Below are positions 16,655-26,040 of a stretch of 64,000 nt of DNA, piece by piece. The translations under genes and the position numbers were made by a program. The stretch comes from Oceanospirillum maris DSM 6286 (GTDB lineage: Bacteria; Pseudomonadota; Gammaproteobacteria; Pseudomonadales; Halomonadaceae). The notes below the pieces were generated by a model. That model did not search any database. It had not been told where the DNA came from and saw only the letters and a list, made by a program, of their open reading frames with translations. Every line of letters begins with the position of its first letter. Position 1 is the first letter of the stretch. The stretch is taken from contig NZ_KE383937.1 in the NCBI RefSeq assembly GCF_000422865.1, forward strand, positions 127,986 through 191,985, in the 5' to 3' direction.

Positions 16655-17587
16655 TTATTGATTTTTAAATGATTTATTTATATCTGTTTTAATTGGTTTA
16701 GCGGCGGCTAAAACAGCTTTGATGCCAGGATGAATTGGCTCAGGTGTTCGAGTGATCGCATAATGACTAACGGATACAGATTGAATCTCCCCTGCCTCCT
16801 CTACCAAATATTGTCGACAGACTTCATCGCGAATAACGGTGGGTGCGGTAAACGTCCCCATCCCTTCTCTTGCAAAGATCTTAATTAGTGCGCTGTCGTT
16901 AATTTCTGCCTGAACTTTCATATCAATATTTTGCTGTTTTAGCCAAAAAGTAAGTTCAGAAAACCATTGAGTATCCGTGTCGTTCGTGAGTAGAGATTGA
17001 CCGTGTAGTGAGGTAGGAAAGTCCTTACGCAGACTCCAAGCCAGCTTTGGCGCGGCAAACAACGATAAGTGGGAACTGAGTAAGTGCTTTACATGCACAT
17101 CGCCAACCCGAGCTAATTTATCTGTAGTGATCGGTTGATCACTGATAACTAAATCCAGAGTTTGTCTTTTTAAGTCTCGTAAAAGATCCGGCAAATAACC
17201 ACTAACTATTCTAAGCTGTAATGGATGACCACACTGCAGTGCTGGCTGAATAAGGCGGTAAGCGATCATCTTGTGGACTGATGCGCTAAAGCCGACGGAA
17301 AATTCAATGGGCTGGTCGCTGCTTGGATGACTCAATACTTGATCAAGTTCACCGGCGAGGGCAAAGATTTTATTGGCGTATTTCCGAACCTGTTCTCCTA
17401 AGGGAGTCAGCTTTAAACCTCTTCCTTTACGTGTAAATAGCGCTCCGGTTTTTGCTTCAAAGGCAGACAGTTGACCGCTTAGCGTTTGAGGGGCTAGATC
17501 CAGCTGATCACTCGCCCGTGCGATAGCGCCGGTTTCTGCGATCACCCAGAAGTAATACAGATGTTTCAGGTTGAGATCTTTTAGCAT
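16655..17587 (-). CDS. LysR family regulator, NhaR-like
   Basis: 310 residues. The N-terminus (LNLKHLYYFWVIAETGAIAR, then LDLAPQTLSGQLSAFE) matches the NhaR branch of LysR regulators, in which HLYYFW and PQTLSGQ are conserved. The effector domain follows from about residue 90 (FSVGFSASVHKMIAYRL). Escherichia coli NhaR responds to sodium and pH and activates nhaA and other genes; no nhaA is in the window, so the target is unknown. The ATG at 17587 is used because the upstream ATG at 17599 adds only four residues. It is divergent from the secretion locus, with about 490 bp between. Confidence 0.88.
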   Translation of the reverse strand: MLKDLNLKHLYYFWVIAETGAIARASDQLDLAPQTLSGQLSAFEAKTGALFTRKGRGLKLTPLGEQVRKYANKIFALAGELDQVLSHPSSDQPIEFSVGFSASVHKMIAYRLIQPALQCGHPLQLRIVSGYLPDLLRDLKRQTLDLVISDQPITTDKLARVGDVHVKHLLSSHLSLFAAPKLAWSLRKDFPTSLHGQSLLTNDTDTQWFSELTFWLKQQNIDMKVQAEINDSALIKIFAREGMGTFTAPTVIRDEVCRQYLVEEAGEIQSVSVSHYAITRTPEPIHPGIKAVLAAAKPIKTDINKSFKNQ

Positions 17588-17599
17588 GTTCGTGTGCAT

Positions 17600-18074
17600 C
17601 TTATTAGGGGCGTGCTATACAAAAAGCTCTATGTAATAGAAAGTACCGTACAAAGTCTTGACTGATGATGTTTCCAGGCTATTGCTTTGTAAGCAATTGT
17701 TAAAATTAAAGCTTACTAGATTACTCTGCTATAGCTTTTCAGTGTAGACTTTGCACTCTTGCCAGCAGTTGCTCTTTTACTTGGGATATACACTGCAATA
17801 TTGTCGTATGTGCCTCATTATTTAAAATAAATAATAGCTGTGATATGTCTTGTATCATTCTTTTCTTTTATTTAAGAGTAAATAGATTTGTGACATATTT
17901 TGTCAGAAAAAATAGGTTTTAGTCTTTCCTGCCTTTTGTTACATTCTGTAATTCTGAAAAATAAGAAAGAGTAAGTCGACTGTTAGCGATAAAACGAGCA
18001 ATAAAAATGGTGCGTCCTATTTTATGTTTATCCATTGAAATAAGTCATGCTTTTACAGGGTTTTGGAGAGATTA
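17600..18074. other. Long intergenic region upstream of the secretion locus
   Basis: About 475 bases without a convincing gene, A/T-rich, between the NhaR-like gene and the first secretion gene. It must hold the promoter of the adhesin export operon and is long enough for several regulator sites, but I can identify no clear box. No sRNA-like hairpin plus T-run was found. Confidence 0.5.
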
Positions 18075-20444
18075 GTGGTGATAAGGGTCTGTTTTTTGCT
18101 GATAGCGCTAGGGTTGGCGGCTTGTTCATCTGCGCCACCGGAAGATGAGTTGAGCAAAGATATTGTCACTGTTCCTGAAATTGGCGATCAAGTGCCGTCG
18201 GTAACAAATACGGCAAAATTTGCGCCCAAAACACCGACAATTCGTGCACCTGATGATATCGCTTTTAATCTGTGGTGGCGGTATACCGGAAATAAAGAGT
18301 TAGAAATTTTAATTGATCGAGCGATTACAAATAGCCAAGTGTTGCAGATAGCCGCCCAGCGAGTGGTTCAAGCAAAGGCTCGCTTTGTACAGGCTGGCGC
18401 TCAAAATATGCCTACGGTAACGGCCCAAACAGGATACAGTATTGAGACACCTACGGATGGCTTAGGCTCTGTGCCTGTTGGTGTGACGCCGACAGGGAAG
18501 GGCGAATTTGAAGTTGGCTTAACGGGTAGCTATACCCTTGATCTTTGGGGGCAGCGTAAAAGCTTAGCTCAATCCGCAGACCTTAAATTGAAGCAGGCTG
18601 TGTTTCAGTACGATGCTCAGCTGCTAGATTTGATTTCTCAACTATCAAAGAATTACTTTGAATACCTTTCATTAAATGACCGTATTCGAAATACTAAAGA
18701 AACAGAAAAAGCCTTAACCTCAATGTTGCTTGCGATGGAAGACCGTTATCAGCTAGGTGATGCGACTATCGTTGAGATGCAAATTCAACGCTCCGCTATT
18801 TTTAGTTCACGGGTTCGCCTGCCAACACTATTAAAAGATCGCCAGCAACTTCGTTTCGAGATTGCACGCTTGATAGGAACCGCTCCCGGATCATTGCAGT
18901 TGTCAGAGAACGGCTTAAAAAGTGTTTCTTTGCCTAATGGGGTTCATGGTATTTCAACCGCTTACCTACTAAGACGACCTGATATCCGTACCATTGAATC
19001 CGGTATGTTAGCCGCAGATGCTGATTTAGATGTGGCTCGTAAGGCTCTTTTACCGGGGCTTACGCTCTCTGCAGACTTAAGCTCTGGAGCTCGAAATCCC
19101 GCCGATCTTTTTCAGCCAAACACATTGATTTGGAATGCGTTAGGTACCTTGAGTGCTACTGTTTTTGACGGTGGTGCGAAAGAGCAAGAAGTTAAGTTTG
19201 CTCAAGCGGTGCGTAATGAGCTGATCGAGAGTTATGTTAATACGGTATATAACGGCCTGCTTGCCGCGCGAACAGCGATTACTGAGCTTGAGTACAGCGG
19301 CGAACGATTAGCCATGCAGGAAGAATCCGCAAAAGCCGCAAAGATTGCTCAGGACTTTGGTTTTGAGTCATATTCTGTTGGCGGTATCGACTTTTTAACC
19401 TTCCTCGATTCCATGCAGTCCTATCAAGAGCGGCAAGACAGCTTGTATCAGTTTGAGCTTGAATATTATCAAGCATTTGTCGATTTTTACTCTGCTTTAG
19501 GCGGAGGGATTCCCTATCGAGAAATTAGTAAACAGAGTCCTGTCTTTAAGGCTGATGGTACGCAAATAAAGGGCGTTAAAATTTTACCGCCTACGACCGT
19601 TTCATCACGTAGCTACATGCAATCAGGTTGGTTAGATGAGCCTAAAGAATTTACTGGTAGCCCATGGCTGGTGAAATTGGCCGGTGTTTATGATCGCTTC
19701 GCTATTGAAGCTTTGATGCGTGATATGCCGCGACGATACGACCATTTACAGCCTGCTGAAGCCCTTGTCGTTGAGAAAGTAGGCGTTGATATATCAACCT
19801 CTACAGGCGATGCCGCTTGGTATTCGGTGAATTTTACAGGGTTTGATTATGAGCAAGATGCACTGGCATGGTGTGCAAAGTTAAGAGCGATGCAGCAGCG
19901 TTGTGTGATTTATCAACCTGATGAGAATTTTGAATACGTCGGCTTATTCAGCATTAATACCATTGAAACACGGGCATATCGTTCTGGTGATTCGCTGCAA
20001 GCTTTGCGTCATGCCGCAGAGCAAGAGGCTGAAAGTAGTAATCTGCCGAATAGCACGAAATATGGCCGATTGTATTCGCTATTAAAAATTGAAACCGAGC
20101 ACGCATGGTTGATTGATAATCGAACCTATCGTCTGCAACGCATTCCCGTTGGAGAGCGGCTGATCCTTGGGGGGAAATTAAAGAGCGTGAACCCGAGTCG
20201 AGCGGTTGTTAGTTTCCAGAACAGAGATTATCTCTTGCGCCCTCTTTACAGTGTTGAAGGTGTAGAGAAAAGTGCCAGCGGCCAAATGTTTGCACGTATG
20301 CGCTGGGGCGGCCCCAGTGGTGAAATTTATTACCACAGAGCTGGAGAGCGTATCTATGGCGGTGGGCTTATCAAAAAAATCGATGCAAAACAGGTTAGCG
20401 TTGATTGGAAGGGTACACAGATTTCACTACCGGTCATGGATTGA
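18075..20444 (+). CDS. TolC-family outer-membrane lipoprotein with long C-terminal extension
   Basis: 789 residues. A lipoprotein signal peptide ends in the lipobox LAAC (Cys 17). Residues about 50-470 form an outer-membrane efflux domain of the NodT/OprM type: long helices (ILIDRAITNSQVLQIAAQRV, LYQFELEYYQAFVDFYSALGGG) and the motif LLRRPDIRTIESGMLAAD. TolC proteins normally stop there; this one continues for about 310 residues. That extension contains a SPOR-like stretch (WYSVNFTGFDYEQDALAWCAKLRAMQQRCVIY) and a C-terminal part resembling a type II secretion GspC-like domain. The GTG at 18075 is favoured by GGAG at 18065; GTG at 18078 is also possible. First gene of the export operon. Confidence 0.85.
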   Translation: MVIRVCFLLIALGLAACSSAPPEDELSKDIVTVPEIGDQVPSVTNTAKFAPKTPTIRAPDDIAFNLWWRYTGNKELEILIDRAITNSQVLQIAAQRVVQAKARFVQAGAQNMPTVTAQTGYSIETPTDGLGSVPVGVTPTGKGEFEVGLTGSYTLDLWGQRKSLAQSADLKLKQAVFQYDAQLLDLISQLSKNYFEYLSLNDRIRNTKETEKALTSMLLAMEDRYQLGDATIVEMQIQRSAIFSSRVRLPTLLKDRQQLRFEIARLIGTAPGSLQLSENGLKSVSLPNGVHGISTAYLLRRPDIRTIESGMLAADADLDVARKALLPGLTLSADLSSGARNPADLFQPNTLIWNALGTLSATVFDGGAKEQEVKFAQAVRNELIESYVNTVYNGLLAARTAITELEYSGERLAMQEESAKAAKIAQDFGFESYSVGGIDFLTFLDSMQSYQERQDSLYQFELEYYQAFVDFYSALGGGIPYREISKQSPVFKADGTQIKGVKILPPTTVSSRSYMQSGWLDEPKEFTGSPWLVKLAGVYDRFAIEALMRDMPRRYDHLQPAEALVVEKVGVDISTSTGDAAWYSVNFTGFDYEQDALAWCAKLRAMQQRCVIYQPDENFEYVGLFSINTIETRAYRSGDSLQALRHAAEQEAESSNLPNSTKYGRLYSLLKIETEHAWLIDNRTYRLQRIPVGERLILGGKLKSVNPSRAVVSFQNRDYLLRPLYSVEGVEKSASGQMFARMRWGGPSGEIYYHRAGERIYGGGLIKKIDAKQVSVDWKGTQISLPVMD

Positions 20445-20458
20445 TCTGAGGTTATCGC

Positions 20459-22141
20459 ATGACACGACATGAGAGTCTTATTATGCCAGAAGCTATTGTT
20501 ATGGCTGGGTTAACACAGCGGCAACAACAGATACTACAGCTCATGCAACAGGGGAAAGTTAATAAAGAGATTGCGAGAGATCTTGATATTAGCTTAGGTA
20601 CGGTTAAGCAGCATTTGGTGGCGATTTTCAAGAAGCTCAATGTACAAAACCGTACAATGGCTGTTGCTCGTCTGGCAGAATTTAAAGATCAGACCGGTTT
20701 TAATGCCGCCTTTGCTCAAGAGACGCTAATAGCACGCCGCCCTGCGATTGTTTTGAGCTTGAAAGTAAATAGCCAGCTGCCGCAGGCTGCGATGAAGTTA
20801 TTTCATACCTGCATGGCAGACGTTGCCTTTGATAATCATGCTCTGTTTATGAGCCGGGAACGTGGTGATGGTGATCTGATCTTTGGCCTAAAGCGCTCAT
20901 CAACTCATGATATACGAACGGCAATTCGCGTTGCCGCTCGTGTTTTTCATGAGATGAAAACTTATGTGACTGAGCAGCTTCAATATAATGACCCTAATGA
21001 AATATTAACGGGCGCCCTAGTGGCGGGGTTGATCAGTGTTAGTCAAAACCGTTTTGGTGGCTGGTCCGGCGAGACCGTCGGCAGTCATGTATTGACTTGG
21101 GGGCACAGGCTTAGAGATAGTGCGAATACAAACGGCTTGGTCTTTGACTTACCTGTTACCGCGATTATGCGGGCATTTGACTTAACTGTACCGGCTAGCC
21201 CATCGGGACAGCTATCGTTTACAGAACTTCACAGCCTAAATCATTGGGATGTAGAGTGTGACATCCCTTTAATAGGGCGCGATAAAGAGTTTTGTTATAT
21301 TCGTGATTTACTGGCTGAAAAATATCGCGTGTTGTTGCTAGAAGGTGAGAGCGGCATGGGTAAATCTCGCTTATGCCGAGAAGCCGCTCGGTTAGCGATC
21401 CAAGAAGATCGGCAACTGTTTTATATTCGGGCGTTACCTTCAGGCTTTTTTGGTAGTGAAGATTACCCGTATTTAGAGCATTTAGATCTGGTTTTTTCTG
21501 ACGTAAATAGCGCGAAAAAGAGCCTTTTAGTGCTAGATGATACTCATCACCTAACCGCTGATAATAAAGTCGTATTAACTGGTTTTCTAAATAACTTACC
21601 TGAAGGGACTCAGGTTATTGTTTGCGGTCGACAACCTCAACGCTATGCTCTCAACGAAACACTGCAATCGCTTTACCGGTTACTGCATCTTGCTCGGTTG
21701 GATGATGCATCTATTATGACGTTGATTGATAAAACGGTATCCTTGACAGGTAACCTCCCAGGGACTGATCTGTCCCATATTGTAGCGCTAGCGCGTGGCA
21801 TTCCTATCTTCGCTAAAGAACTGCTGTTAAGTACAGATGATAGCCCTCTATCCCTTTCTCTAATGATTACGATTGCTTCTCGAATCGATAAATTTAAAGT
21901 TGATTGGAAGCTACTTTACTGCGTTGCAACCCATGATCAGCCGGTAAATTTAGAACGCCTTGGCGATTTAATGCAGGATGATTTGGTGTATATCAAAGCG
22001 GCTATCGAGCATGCAGAAGTGTTGGGGGTGCTCGTTTTTAGATCGGGGGTTACGTCGTTCCGGCACCCTCTAGTACAAAATGTTGTCAGCTATTTATTTC
22101 GACCTAATGATACAGTGAATGCAATAAGTGGATACCCATGA
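20459..22141 (+). CDS. LuxR-type HTH regulator with AAA-type ATPase domain
   Basis: 560 residues. Residues about 17-70 form a GerE/LuxR helix-turn-helix (LTQRQQQILQLM, ISLGTVKQHLVAIFKKLNVQ). In MalT-type regulators this lies at the C-terminus; here it leads. Residues about 95-250 look like a degenerate nucleotidyl-cyclase-type domain (weak). The ATPase follows: Walker A GESGMGKS near 300, Walker B LLVLDDTHH near 360. No receiver or tetratricopeptide domain is visible. GAGG lies 7 bases before the ATG, 14 bp after the TolC gene, and the stop overlaps the ABC start by four bases, so it is embedded in the export operon and may control it. Confidence 0.82.
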   Translation: MTRHESLIMPEAIVMAGLTQRQQQILQLMQQGKVNKEIARDLDISLGTVKQHLVAIFKKLNVQNRTMAVARLAEFKDQTGFNAAFAQETLIARRPAIVLSLKVNSQLPQAAMKLFHTCMADVAFDNHALFMSRERGDGDLIFGLKRSSTHDIRTAIRVAARVFHEMKTYVTEQLQYNDPNEILTGALVAGLISVSQNRFGGWSGETVGSHVLTWGHRLRDSANTNGLVFDLPVTAIMRAFDLTVPASPSGQLSFTELHSLNHWDVECDIPLIGRDKEFCYIRDLLAEKYRVLLLEGESGMGKSRLCREAARLAIQEDRQLFYIRALPSGFFGSEDYPYLEHLDLVFSDVNSAKKSLLVLDDTHHLTADNKVVLTGFLNNLPEGTQVIVCGRQPQRYALNETLQSLYRLLHLARLDDASIMTLIDKTVSLTGNLPGTDLSHIVALARGIPIFAKELLLSTDDSPLSLSLMITIASRIDKFKVDWKLLYCVATHDQPVNLERLGDLMQDDLVYIKAAIEHAEVLGVLVFRSGVTSFRHPLVQNVVSYLFRPNDTVNAISGYP

Positions 22142-25100
22142 GCCCGAATCAAAGCAAACTATTTTCTAGAGCACAGCGCACGGAAAACAAGACGGCATCC
22201 AAGGTGAAAGTTACGGGTATCCGCTCGTTACGAAAGATTCTTGCGTCTCGAGATCTAAGACGGTTAGTGCCGATTATTGTTATGACATCCTTAATGACCA
22301 ACCTACTTGCGTTGGCCTTACCCCTTGGTATGTTGCAAATTTTTGACCGTGTATTAAAGAATCAATCGGTTGATACTCTTGTGGTTTTAACTCTTGGCAT
22401 CGTGTTGATGATGGTGTTAGAGGAGGTGCTTAAAGGCGTTAATGCAACGGTCACTAACTGGCTGGGTGCGCGATTTAAACACAAAGCCAGCATGCAAGTA
22501 CTTAACAAGTTTTTTGAAATCCCTATGCGGCTTTTCAGCAAAGAAGAGCCGGGGGCGTATGCTGAGAAAATACAGACGGTGTCTAAAGTTGCTGATGTTT
22601 ACTCAGGCAGCGCCTTACTCGTCTTGCTTGACCTACCTTTTGTTCTCATCTTCTTATCCGTGATCTGGCTGATTGCTGATAGCCTCGTTATTGTTCCCAT
22701 TCTTTTGATTATCTTCTTTGTCGTGTCCGTGCTCTTCTTTGGACGCTGGATGTATAAGCAAATTATTATGCGAGATCTTAATGATGAAAGACGTATTAGC
22801 TTCTTAACGGAAGTACTTGCTGGTGTGTTGTCAATAAAAACGATGTCGCTGGAAAGTATTATGCAGCGCCGTTATGAACGCTTAAAAGAGAATAGTGCAG
22901 AGCAGGGCGAACGCTTATTTTTTGGTAATAATTTTGCTAATAATCTGGGCAGTATCATGTCGCAGATTATGATTGTTTTAGTGATCTTCTTTGGTGCGAT
23001 GCTCGTGCTGGGCGGTGATATGAGCTCCGGTGCGCTTGCGGCATGCATGATGCTTTCTGTTCGAGCGTTACAGCCATTGCAGAAAGGCTTGAGCATTTGG
23101 ATGCGCTATCAAGCCTTTATTGCTGGGGATAAGCGTTTAACGGATGTGCTGTCAATGCCGGGGCATCATGAGCATGGCCTGTCACCGCTGATGAACGTGC
23201 ATCGTGGTCTTCGTTTGGATCATGTGTCTTTGGGGCATGATACGGCGGAAGGAAAAAAGTATCTGTTCAAAGATCTTTGTCTTGATATACCGAAAGGGCA
23301 ATGCATTGCGATTCGTGGTGATAGCGGGAGCGGTAAAACGGCGCTGCTTTCTTTAATCAATGGTATCGAAGAGCTTGATGAGGGCGCTGTCCTTGTTGAT
23401 GGCGAGTCTATCAAGCAGTTTCAGTCGGAGAGTGTGCGCCAAAAAATTGCCCTTCTACCGCAAGAAGGTGTTGTTTTTGTTGGTTCTATTTTAGAAAACT
23501 TAACGATGTTTGATCCAAGCCGAGAGACCCGAGCGCTGGAGGTTTCTGAACAGATTGGTTTAGACCTTATTGTTGCCAGTATGAAACAGGGGTATCAGAC
23601 ACCACTTGGTGAAAATGCAAGTGAGACACTGCCAATGGGGGTTCGACAGCTAATCGCGATTGTGCGTGTGCTTGCCTTTGACCCTGCTGTTATCTTATTT
23701 GATGAAGCAAACAGCGCTCTTGATTTTGAGGGCGATAAAAAGTTAAGACAGTATCTAGAAGCGCGTAAAGGCGAGCTGACGATGGTAATGGTTACTAACC
23801 GCCCATCAATGGTTAAGTTGGCTGATACGATCTATCGTATCCATAATGGCACGTTAGAGCTTGATGATGGTAAATTTGATTTTTCCCGTAAAGGCCAAGA
23901 TGATGCGGGTTTCGTAAAACCTGAAAAAGATGACTCTCTAGAGACGGTTATTGGTACACGGGTATTTAATGAAAGCGACTTGTCGAGGTGCCTATTACCT
24001 TTGGCGCGCCATCTAGGGTGGGGAGGAAGCATTCGTGAGTTTGCTCAAGCTTTGCCGCACCTTGCTGACCATATCGACCTGTCTTATTTCTTTGGCGCTA
24101 TGGCTAACATGGGGTTCAGAGCGCGCTATCTTGGTAATAAATTCAAAAAGCTTGATGACCGTTTATTGCCTTGTATTTTTATGCCTAATAACAAACCTGC
24201 GGTTGCAGTATTAGAGCTTTTGCCTGAGGGTGGTTATCGTGTTTTTAATAGTCAAAGTAATAGCGAAGAAGTTTGGCAAAAGCTACCGAGTGATAAAGGT
24301 GAGATTTTCATTTTCCAGCCTATTAAGCCGGAAGACGAGCGGAGCAAACTGACCTGGGTAAAAGAGTTATTTTGGAAGTTTCGTAAACACCTGTCGTTGA
24401 TTTTTGTTATAACGATTATAAGCACTATTTTGGCTGTTGCGCCGTCTCTATTTGTGCGGTCAGTTTTTGATACGGTCATACCCAGTGGCGATATTGTCAT
24501 GGGTGGTTTTTTGCTTATGGGGGTTGTTCTAGCGATCAGTATTGGCTGGTTCTTGAACCTATTAAGGGGTAAGTTGCTCGCTTATATCGGGGGCCGAATA
24601 GAATATGTGCTCGGAAATTCAATTTTTGAGCGGGTTCTTCATCTTCCAGTCTCTTCTTTGAACGGCGTATCGGTGAGTCGACAGATTAGTCGAATTAAAA
24701 GTCTGGAGCGATTGAGAGACCTATTCTTAGGCCCTTTAGTTACTCTTATCTTTGACCTTCCATCAAGTATTATTCTTTTGGTGGTTATTTTTGTGATTAA
24801 CCCTTGGGCTGCTGGAGTTATGCTAATTGCCATTGCTGCCTTTGCCCTGTTGTTGATACTGACACGCCCTATTGTTGATAGAGCTGCTGAAAATGCCTCG
24901 GAATCATCGGGCAAAAAAAGCGAGCTGATTGATGAGTCTCTAGGGAAAATGGGGGGGTTGAGAACGCTGGGTAGTCAGAGTGTTTGGATGAGGCGTTTTC
25001 GTGATATTAGTGGCTCCTCTGCCCACACTGAGTTTACTGAGCAGCAGACGCAGCACAAAATATCGGCTGTCTCCCATCTTATTGGTAGCCTTACGGGTTT

Positions 25101-26040
25101 ATCGATCCTAGTAACATCGGCTTATATGGTGATCCAAGCTGCAATTACTCCTGGTACGATTATGGCAACCATGATTCTAACGTGGCGCTTAATTTCACCA
25201 CTGCAAAACCTATTTACAGCATTAACAAGCTGGTCACGTATCTCGACGAATATTTTTCAGGTCAATCAGTTAATGAAACTGGCCCAAGAAAATGATGGTC
25301 ATAACCCTGAAGCTAACCGTTTTGTGAATAAAGGGGCGATTGACTTTAATCGGGTTTCCTTCCGTTATGCTTCAGATCTTGACCCTGTTCTTTTAGGGGT
25401 AACGTTTAAAGTACCTTCGGCAAAACTTTTGGGTATTACCGGCCCTGATGGCGCAGGTAAATCAACATTACTGTCGTTAATCTGTCGGCTGCATTATCCG
25501 CAGGCGGGTTCCATTCGAATTGATGCGATTGATACTCGCCAGATTTCATCGGATTACTTACGTTCTATCATTAGTTATATGCCGCAGAAATGTGACATTT
25601 TTTATGGAACCCTTGCTCAAAACTTAAGACTGGTTCACCCCGCTGCGACGGAAGATGAATTGTGGTGGGCCATTAAAATGGCTGGACTGGATGGCGATGT
25701 TGAGCGTATGGAAAAAGGTATTAATACCCGGGTTTCTAACAGCAGTACAGACCAAATGTCCAGCGGCTTTAGGCAGCGATTGTCCTTAGCCCGCACGATT
25801 CTAAAACCGGCATCAATCGTTCTGTTAGATGAACCAGGTAATGGTATGGATGATGCAGGGGAAGAGGCTCTTATGCGCTGCATTAATTGGCTTCAAGGGC
25901 GAGTTACTTTAATTCTTGTGACGCCTCGGCCAAGTCATCTACGGGGCGCTGATCATATTCTTTATATGGAAAACGGCACAATTACAGCACGAGGCAATTA
26001 TGCTGAAGTCGAAGAAAAAATTATGGCAGGGTTGAGTTAA
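22138..26040 (+). CDS. Fused double type I secretion ABC transporter
   Basis: 1300 residues containing two exporter modules in one chain: TMD1 (about 40-330, with LPLGMLQIFDRVLKN), NBD1 (about 360-580), a degenerate C39-like linker (about 600-740), TMD2 (about 750-1040) and NBD2 (about 1060-1300). Walker A is GDSGSGKT near 395 and GPDGAGKS near 1102. Both signatures are altered (LPMGV and MSSGF instead of LSGGQ) and both switch histidines are lost (VTNRPS and VTPRPS). The C39-like linker has no catalytic Cys. It should power export of the adhesin encoded downstream, with the HlyD adaptor. Starts inside the regulator's stop codon (ATGA). Confidence 0.9.
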   Translation: MSPNQSKLFSRAQRTENKTASKVKVTGIRSLRKILASRDLRRLVPIIVMTSLMTNLLALALPLGMLQIFDRVLKNQSVDTLVVLTLGIVLMMVLEEVLKGVNATVTNWLGARFKHKASMQVLNKFFEIPMRLFSKEEPGAYAEKIQTVSKVADVYSGSALLVLLDLPFVLIFLSVIWLIADSLVIVPILLIIFFVVSVLFFGRWMYKQIIMRDLNDERRISFLTEVLAGVLSIKTMSLESIMQRRYERLKENSAEQGERLFFGNNFANNLGSIMSQIMIVLVIFFGAMLVLGGDMSSGALAACMMLSVRALQPLQKGLSIWMRYQAFIAGDKRLTDVLSMPGHHEHGLSPLMNVHRGLRLDHVSLGHDTAEGKKYLFKDLCLDIPKGQCIAIRGDSGSGKTALLSLINGIEELDEGAVLVDGESIKQFQSESVRQKIALLPQEGVVFVGSILENLTMFDPSRETRALEVSEQIGLDLIVASMKQGYQTPLGENASETLPMGVRQLIAIVRVLAFDPAVILFDEANSALDFEGDKKLRQYLEARKGELTMVMVTNRPSMVKLADTIYRIHNGTLELDDGKFDFSRKGQDDAGFVKPEKDDSLETVIGTRVFNESDLSRCLLPLARHLGWGGSIREFAQALPHLADHIDLSYFFGAMANMGFRARYLGNKFKKLDDRLLPCIFMPNNKPAVAVLELLPEGGYRVFNSQSNSEEVWQKLPSDKGEIFIFQPIKPEDERSKLTWVKELFWKFRKHLSLIFVITIISTILAVAPSLFVRSVFDTVIPSGDIVMGGFLLMGVVLAISIGWFLNLLRGKLLAYIGGRIEYVLGNSIFERVLHLPVSSLNGVSVSRQISRIKSLERLRDLFLGPLVTLIFDLPSSIILLVVIFVINPWAAGVMLIAIAAFALLLILTRPIVDRAAENASESSGKKSELIDESLGKMGGLRTLGSQSVWMRRFRDISGSSAHTEFTEQQTQHKISAVSHLIGSLTGLSILVTSAYMVIQAAITPGTIMATMILTWRLISPLQNLFTALTSWSRISTNIFQVNQLMKLAQENDGHNPEANRFVNKGAIDFNRVSFRYASDLDPVLLGVTFKVPSAKLLGITGPDGAGKSTLLSLICRLHYPQAGSIRIDAIDTRQISSDYLRSIISYMPQKCDIFYGTLAQNLRLVHPAATEDELWWAIKMAGLDGDVERMEKGINTRVSNSSTDQMSSGFRQRLSLARTILKPASIVLLDEPGNGMDDAGEEALMRCINWLQGRVTLILVTPRPSHLRGADHILYMENGTITARGNYAEVEEKIMAGLS

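Noticed and set aside
23940..24350. Active C39 peptidase domain in the ABC transporter
   Set aside because: The region looks C39-like but shows no catalytic Cys-His pair, and the cargo has no double-glycine leader.
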